DNA of 11,388 nt from Bacteroidia bacterium (GTDB taxonomy: Bacteria; Bacteroidota; Bacteroidia; Bacteroidales; UBA12481). Where the stretch lies: NCBI GenBank assembly GCA_026391235.1, contig JAPLDV010000419.1:1-11388 (forward strand). Reading direction: 5' to 3'. The notes under the pieces are model-generated. The model did not search any database. It saw only the letters and a list, made by a program, of their open reading frames with translations, and had not been told where the DNA came from. Of this stretch, positions 8,162 through 11,388 are shown piece after piece. How positions within the stretch are numbered: the stretch's first letter is position 1; each line of letters begins with the position of its first letter. The position numbers were made by a program, and so were the translations under genes.

Positions 8162-8340
8162 CAGAACTAGCGAAGCGTGGATTTGTGTGTGGGAAGCGCC
8201 GGCGGGTTAGTTTTATTTTTGGGGCATTGTCGCCGCCTGCGAAGCGAGCGGCGGGGAAGCAGGGAAAGTGACGAGTGACGAGTGACGAGTGATGTCGAAA
8301 ACATGAAATGATCCAGAACCACGCTGGTGAACGGTGCAGT

Positions 8341-8356
8341 GACGCATAATTGCGTC
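8341..8356. repeat. Palindromic repeat, inverted copy of the one beside pgl
   Basis: GACGCA-TAAT-TGCGTC forms a 6-bp stem with a 4-nt loop. Its inner 14 bases are the exact reverse complement of 9721-9734. It belongs to the same repeat family as 8683-8701. Confidence 0.65.
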
Positions 8357-8504
8357 CATTTTCCCGTCCCCCATGGTGTCGTTGACTCCTATTTCCTGTT
8401 TTCGTCGATGGGACACCTAAATTGAAAGTTCATACAGCCCCGGATGGGGCTTGATATAATAACGGTGGGTGCAGCCCATCGAAGAGGAACAAGAATCTGG
8501 CAAA

Positions 8505-8546
8505 AAGCCCTGAAAGGGCGTAATTGATTACGCCCTTTCAGGGCTT
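8505..8546. repeat. Perfect 20-bp inverted repeat with 2-nt loop
   Basis: AAGCCCTGAAAGGGCGTAAT (8505-8524) is followed after TG by its exact reverse complement (8527-8546). The right arm plus flanks recurs at 8595-8618. As RNA it would fold into a very stable hairpin and could block transcription in either direction. Confidence 0.85.
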
Positions 8547-8618
8547 AAGAGCTTTTCGTTGACCGGATGCACAGGGCTTCACCCAGTGTTAGCCGATTAC
8601 GCCCTTTCAGGGCTTAAG
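8526..8618. repeat. 24-bp direct repeat pair
   Basis: The 24 bases at 8526-8549 (core CGCCCTTTCAGGGCTT) recur exactly at 8595-8618, 69 bases apart start to start. The first copy is the right arm of the 8505-8546 palindrome; the second lacks a matching left arm, as if a second palindrome had been lost or the element were a composite. Confidence 0.8.
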
Positions 8619-8682
8619 CCCATTTAGTATTCCAGTTCTCAGTTATTATCGCACTGAGAAACCCGGAATGAAAATTTAAGGT

Positions 8683-8701
8683 CGCAAATATGCGTCCCTA
8701 C
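8683..8701. repeat. Left direct repeat bracketing the Rpn gene
   Basis: CGCAAATATGCGTCCCTAC, 17 of 19 bases identical to 9722-9740, in the same orientation. It contains the short palindrome CGCA-AATA-TGCG. It lies 9 bases beyond the Rpn stop codon. Confidence 0.65.
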
Positions 8702-8710
8702 TTCATGTTT

Positions 8711-9661
8711 TCAGGGTTCCTCCAATTTCTCAACCTCTTCAGCTGGCAAACCCGTTTCTTTGACAATCTCACTAAGGGTGGCACCGTATTTTTTCATTTG
8801 CCTGGCTAACTTAATAGCAAAAACTTCCTTTTGCTTGTTTGCTTCTTGTTCTCGTTCTTCTGCTGCCTCTTTTTGGCCGAGGGCTTCGGTTATTTGCCTG
8901 AGGTGCCTTGCTGCCTGCTCTTCGAAAATGAAATCCAGTTGTTCTTCGGCTTCCAGATGGCGGCGGAAATCATCGTCCATAAGCGGCCCCTGCAGGTATC
9001 TGGCAATATCTTCAAACTCCTCAGAAATGTTTTGCAGGTCTAATATGAACTCCTGATCAGCACACCAGGCCTGATTGAACAGCACGAGAAACTTCTCCAG
9101 CCGGGTCAGCCGTTTTTCAGGCAAGCGCAGCACCTGGATTATGTGCGCCTGATGGGTGAGATGCTCAATGAAAAAACTGGTAACATTCAGCTTTTCCTTG
9201 CTGACCGAGTTGATGACATCGCGGTTAACCGTGACTGCCAGGTACGGCAAGTCATCCAGATTGTAACCCAGGATGTAAATGGCGATTATCGGATAGATGG
9301 ATTGGTATTCAGATGGTTTTTTTTCTTCAACGACTGACTTTTCCGCCTCATCTTTTTTCTTTTCCAGGTAGCTGGCGCCAAGGTAATTCCGGAACCGCCG
9401 GATATCCGTTTGGAACTTCGACTTTTGCAGTTCAATCAGCACCGTTTTTTTGCTGCCGTCGGCTTCCCTGATAACAGCCTTAAAATCGAGCCGGAACATG
9501 ACCAGCCCCCTTATTTGATCCGGCACCATGGTTTCCTGCTGACACAGTGCAACTTCTGTAACCTCCACATCTAAAATGACCGACAATACCTTTTTGGCTA
9601 ACTTGTTGTTTTCCATCAAATACTTGAAGGCCTTGTCGTACAGCGGATTGATTATTTTCAT
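8711..9661 (-). CDS. Rpn-family PD-(D/E)XK nuclease / putative transposase-like protein
   Basis: 316 residues, a normal length for this family. It starts at ATG 9661 with MKIINPLYDKAFKYLM, the typical family opening. The nuclease core shows Asp59 in FRLDFKAV and, 18 residues on, Glu77-Leu-Gln79-Lys in VLIELQKSK, matching the D...E-x-Q/K active site of PDDEXK_2 / Rpn enzymes. A Lys/Glu-rich insert (about 100-118) is followed by a second strand region (YPIIAIYILGYNLDDLPYLAV). The C-terminus is helical and highly charged (about 230-280) and ends in a small helix-turn-helix-like tail (ATLSEIVKETGLPAEEVEKL). Rpn proteins are metal-dependent DNA endonucleases linked to recA-independent recombination and, more recently, to phage defence; the role here is inference. 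It has its own promoter and is bracketed by repeats, so it looks like a one-gene insertion next to pgl. Confidence 0.85.
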   Translation of the reverse strand: MKIINPLYDKAFKYLMENNKLAKKVLSVILDVEVTEVALCQQETMVPDQIRGLVMFRLDFKAVIREADGSKKTVLIELQKSKFQTDIRRFRNYLGASYLEKKKDEAEKSVVEEKKPSEYQSIYPIIAIYILGYNLDDLPYLAVTVNRDVINSVSKEKLNVTSFFIEHLTHQAHIIQVLRLPEKRLTRLEKFLVLFNQAWCADQEFILDLQNISEEFEDIARYLQGPLMDDDFRRHLEAEEQLDFIFEEQAARHLRQITEALGQKEAAEEREQEANKQKEVFAIKLARQMKKYGATLSEIVKETGLPAEEVEKLEEP

Positions 9662-9678
9662 GGCAGATAGTCTTACTG

Positions 9679-9713
9679 CAAAGATAGTGTTTAAAGAGGG
9701 CGAAATTGCAAAA
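9679..9713 (-). promoter_or_regulatory. Bacteroidota-type promoter of the Rpn gene
   Basis: On the minus strand TTTTG (9709-9713) and TATCTTTG (9679-9686) lie 22 bases apart. The second matches TAnnTTTG exactly and the first fits the -33 TTTG box; the spacing is slightly longer than usual. Transcription would begin roughly 10 bases before the ATG at 9661, giving a very short leader. Confidence 0.5.
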
Positions 9714-9720
9714 CTTATCC

Positions 9721-9740
9721 ACGCAATTATGCGTTCCTAC
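9721..9740. repeat. Right direct repeat bracketing the Rpn gene, overlapping the pgl stop
   Basis: CGCAATTATGCGTTCCTAC (9722-9740) matches 8683-8701 at 17 of 19 bases. It includes the perfect palindrome ACGCA-ATTA-TGCGT (9721-9734), whose reverse complement occurs at 8342-8355. The pgl TAG stop (9737-9739) lies inside this copy. Confidence 0.65.
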
Positions 9741-10462
9741 AAACCCGATCCAGCCTGTTCGTCCAATAGCCAGATGACGCTTCCCCCGGTAGGATCAACC
9801 CGCGATGCCGGCAATTCCTCCCACCCTTCCTTCTTTTGTAATATCTGTGCAACTTTCTCCGCTTTGCCGGTACCGGTTACCAAAAAGCAAACCTCTTTGG
9901 CATTATTGATTAATTTTCCGGTGGCAGTTATTCTTATTTGTTTTGTTACCGGGTGCTCACTGATTTCAAATAGTTTATCTGAATTAAATATATCGATATT
10001 ATATGGAAATATTGAAGCGGTATGGCCGTCGTCCCCTAATCCGAGCATTATCAAATCAAACCGGGGAATATTATTTATTTCCGGAATTTTTTTCAGGACT
10101 AATTCTGAATATCTTTTTGCTTCTTCTACCGGATTACTTTCTCCTTTGATACGGTAAATATTTAATTCAGGAATATCAATGTTGTTTAATAATATTTCAT
10201 AAGCCATCCGGTAATTACTTTCTTTATCGAATGGAGGAACGCATCTTTCATCTCCCCAGAATATCAATAATTTAGACCAATCTATTTTACTTTTATATTT
10301 TTCGGCAAGTAATTTAAAAATTGCTTTTGGGGTAGAACCTCCTGATAAGGCAATGGAGAATAACTGATCGTGAGATTTGTTAATTAATTGATCCGAAATG
10401 TTTGAAATAAAATAATCGGTTAATTGATCAATAGTTGAAAATATTTTAATTACGGGTTCCAT
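9737..10462 (-). CDS. pgl: 6-phosphogluconolactonase
   Basis: 241 residues, normal for the DevB/NagB-like Pgl family. It hydrolyses 6-phosphogluconolactone to 6-phosphogluconate, the second step of the oxidative pentose-phosphate pathway, in the cytoplasm. Motifs: SGGSTP phosphate-binding loop (40-45), FWGDERCVP (68-76), and GLGDDGHTAS (141-150), which carries the catalytic acid-base His147; RVDPTGGSVIWLLDE closes the fold. ATG 10462 is two bases after the zwf stop, so translational coupling is likely. The gene is AT-rich compared with the downstream accessory genes. Its C-terminus is complete, and the stop codon falls in a palindromic repeat, so the insertion boundary seems to coincide with the gene end. 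NagB-like deaminases share the fold, but the GDERCVP and GDDGHTAS motifs and the zwf neighbour favour Pgl. Confidence 0.95.
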   Translation of the reverse strand: MEPVIKIFSTIDQLTDYFISNISDQLINKSHDQLFSIALSGGSTPKAIFKLLAEKYKSKIDWSKLLIFWGDERCVPPFDKESNYRMAYEILLNNIDIPELNIYRIKGESNPVEEAKRYSELVLKKIPEINNIPRFDLIMLGLGDDGHTASIFPYNIDIFNSDKLFEISEHPVTKQIRITATGKLINNAKEVCFLVTGTGKAEKVAQILQKKEGWEELPASRVDPTGGSVIWLLDEQAGSGL

Positions 10463-10464
10463 TC

Positions 10465-11388
10465 TTATAATTCACAATAGATTCCGTCATCCGATAAATT
10501 TTTACAGGGATACCGCCAGGTAATGTCTTTTTCATCAATTAAATCGTCAGCTCTTTGGGGTCCCCAGGTGCCGGCCGGATATCCGTAAACCGGCATGCAC
10601 GGGTTATTCTTCCATTCATTTAAAACTGGATCAAGAAATTCCCAGGCAGCCATAACAGCATCGCCCCGGGCAAAAAGTGTGGAATCGCCGGTCATGCTGT
10701 CTAAAAGCAACCTTTCATAGGCTGCAGGAATTCTTTCAATGGATAAATCGGAATAATGAAAATCCATGTTAACATTCTGGACATCGAAACCGGCTCCTGG
10801 CGTTTTCATGCCGAACTTCAGCAAAATGCCTTCATCAGGTTGTATCCTGATCACCAGCTGATTGTGAGACTCGCCTTTTGATTTATCAGTAAAGAGGTAA
10901 TGAGGAGTCGGCTTAAAATGAATGACTGCTTCGGTTACCCGGGTGGGCAATCGCTTGCCGGTACGGATATAAAACGGAACCCCGCCCCAGCGCCAGTTAT
11001 CAATATAAAATTTCAGGGCTGCAAAGGTTTCAGTTTTGGAATCAGGGTTCACACCTTCTTCTTCCCGGTATCCATTTATTTTTTCTCCTTTGATGGTGGC
11101 TCCGATATATTGGCCCCGTATAGCCGATTTGATTACATCTTCTGTGGTATACGGACGGATGGACTGAAGAACTTTCACCGTTTCATTACGGATGGCATCG
11201 GAATTCATCGAGGCCGGTGGTTCCATGGCGATGAGCCCGACAATCTGCAGCAAATGATTCTGAATCATATCACGCAAAGCCCCTGATCCTTCATAATAAC
11301 CGCCGCGTTTTTCCACTCCGAGGCTTTCTGCCGAGGTTATCTCCACATGATGAACATAATTGCGGTTCCATAACGGCTCGAATATCCC
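10465..11388 (-). CDS. zwf: Glucose-6-phosphate 1-dehydrogenase, C-terminal about 307 residues (5' end outside window)
   Basis: Zwf oxidises glucose 6-phosphate to 6-phosphogluconolactone, making NADPH, in the cytoplasm. The frame is open through the right edge, starting in GIFEPLWNRNYVHHVEIT, so the N-terminal NADP-binding domain and the RIDHYLGKE site are missing. About 307 residues remain of roughly 500. The visible family signatures are SAESLGVEKRGGYYEGSGAL, RDMIQNHLLQ with the general-base His (visible residue 45, equivalent to His240 of the Leuconostoc enzyme), FYIRTGKRLP, GAGFDVQNVNMDFHY, DSMTGDSTLFARGDAV and YPAGTWGPQRADDLI. The GTG at 11346 is internal and not a start. The stop is TAA, two bases before pgl, forming a zwf-pgl operon; gnd might lie upstream outside the window. 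Confidence 0.96.
   Translation of the reverse strand, partial: GIFEPLWNRNYVHHVEITSAESLGVEKRGGYYEGSGALRDMIQNHLLQIVGLIAMEPPASMNSDAIRNETVKVLQSIRPYTTEDVIKSAIRGQYIGATIKGEKINGYREEEGVNPDSKTETFAALKFYIDNWRWGGVPFYIRTGKRLPTRVTEAVIHFKPTPHYLFTDKSKGESHNQLVIRIQPDEGILLKFGMKTPGAGFDVQNVNMDFHYSDLSIERIPAAYERLLLDSMTGDSTLFARGDAVMAAWEFLDPVLNEWKNNPCMPVYGYPAGTWGPQRADDLIDEKDITWRYPCKNLSDDGIYCEL

Larger units (their letters stand above)
5925..8170 (+). pseudogene. Secreted two-domain FISUMP protein gene, broken by a frameshift and an in-frame stop
   Basis: It starts at ATG 5925 with a signal peptide (hydrophobic LLLLF core, likely cleavage after MGIGQ). The frame stays open to TAG at 6270-6272. The homologous reading then continues one base back as LVQPGENDFSLAVATAGIYLVSL, so one base is missing, most simply an A in AAA at 6264-6266. 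In the second frame an amber codon (7118-7120) interrupts FISUMP domain 1, which resumes at once as DSVHSWNR...HSVRCL. Modules in order: beta-rich N-terminus; Por/T9SS-like module spanning the frameshift (NPFSGRTTF...LLGQVVY, AGIYLVSL); FISUMP 1 (about 6614-7225); Fn3-like domain (about 7244-7530); FISUMP 2 (about 7541-8167, GDRTWM-type start, YGALYNW, GWHLP, FSVRCL end). The intact product would be secreted or surface-exposed, with unknown ligand. Two lesions suggest a pseudogene; assembly errors could mimic this. Confidence 0.75.
8171..8710. other. Repeat-rich intergenic region, no gene seen
   Basis: 540 bases between the FISUMP pseudogene and the Rpn gene 3' end. Besides the repeats listed separately it holds a GC hairpin CGCCGC/GCGGCG (8231-8236 with 8248-8253), three and a half tandem copies of GTGACGA (8268-8292), a 6-bp inverted repeat GGTGTC/GACACC (8375-8380, 8412-8417), and small hairpins at 8436-8451 (AGCCCC-GGAT-GGGGCT) and 8463-8481. 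A T-rich stretch follows a short GC-rich palindrome near 8200-8220 and may act as a weak terminator. Open frames here are short and have no recognisable product. Confidence 0.6.

Noticed and set aside
7127..8170. Independent gene starting at 7127
   Set aside because: The frame is the direct continuation of the upstream frame after the amber codon and begins in the middle of a FISUMP domain. There is no signal peptide or promoter.
8505..8618. CRISPR array
   Set aside because: There are only two direct copies, one is an arm of a palindrome, and no regular spacers or cas genes are seen.
8711..9661. Complete insertion sequence around the Rpn gene
   Set aside because: No terminal inverted repeats or short target duplications of IS type were found, and Rpn proteins are often solitary. 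Only repeat bracketing is supported.

Overview
The window looks like chromosomal DNA from an environmental member of the Bacteroidota, probably Bacteroidales-like. The signs are a lipoprotein glycoside hydrolase, a protein with FISUMP (Fibrobacter succinogenes major paralogous) domains and a Por/T9SS-like module, a TAnnTTTG-type promoter, the lack of clear Shine-Dalgarno sequences, and abundant palindromic intergenic repeats. No rRNA, tRNA, CRISPR array or complete insertion sequence was seen. The assignment rests on reading alone; no database search was possible.

Layout from left to right. (1) The 3' end of an AT-rich gene for an unrecognised helical, TPR-like protein (2-577, +). Forty bases later comes a 644-residue protein that joins an N-terminal SLOG-type nucleotide-binding domain to a four-segment membrane region of SLATT type (618-2549, +). 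That architecture belongs to predicted nucleotide-signalled defence or conflict systems. (2) A convergent gap with a terminator, then a large GH2-family lipoprotein glycosidase (2686-5574, -). (3) A 350-bp divergent gap with two identical GC-rich hairpin repeats and other symmetric elements. (4) A long secreted FISUMP-protein gene (5925-8170, +), broken by a one-base frameshift and an in-frame amber codon. It has two FISUMP domains separated by a fibronectin-III-like domain. The last about 170 bases look like the variable region of a diversity-generating retroelement (DGR) target. (5) A 540-bp repeat-rich gap, then an Rpn-family PD-(D/E)XK nuclease gene (8711-9661, -) bracketed by imperfect 19-bp direct repeats. 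(6) The oxidative pentose-phosphate pair zwf-pgl (right edge to 9737, -), the housekeeping anchor of the window.

zwf and pgl work together: Zwf makes 6-phosphogluconolactone and Pgl hydrolyses it. The other genes look like accessory cargo: membrane conflict protein, polysaccharide hydrolase, surface-type FISUMP protein and nuclease. The most interesting points are the DGR-like tail of the second FISUMP domain, the SLOG-SLATT fusion and its cut-off upstream neighbour, and the repeat-bracketed Rpn gene beside pgl.
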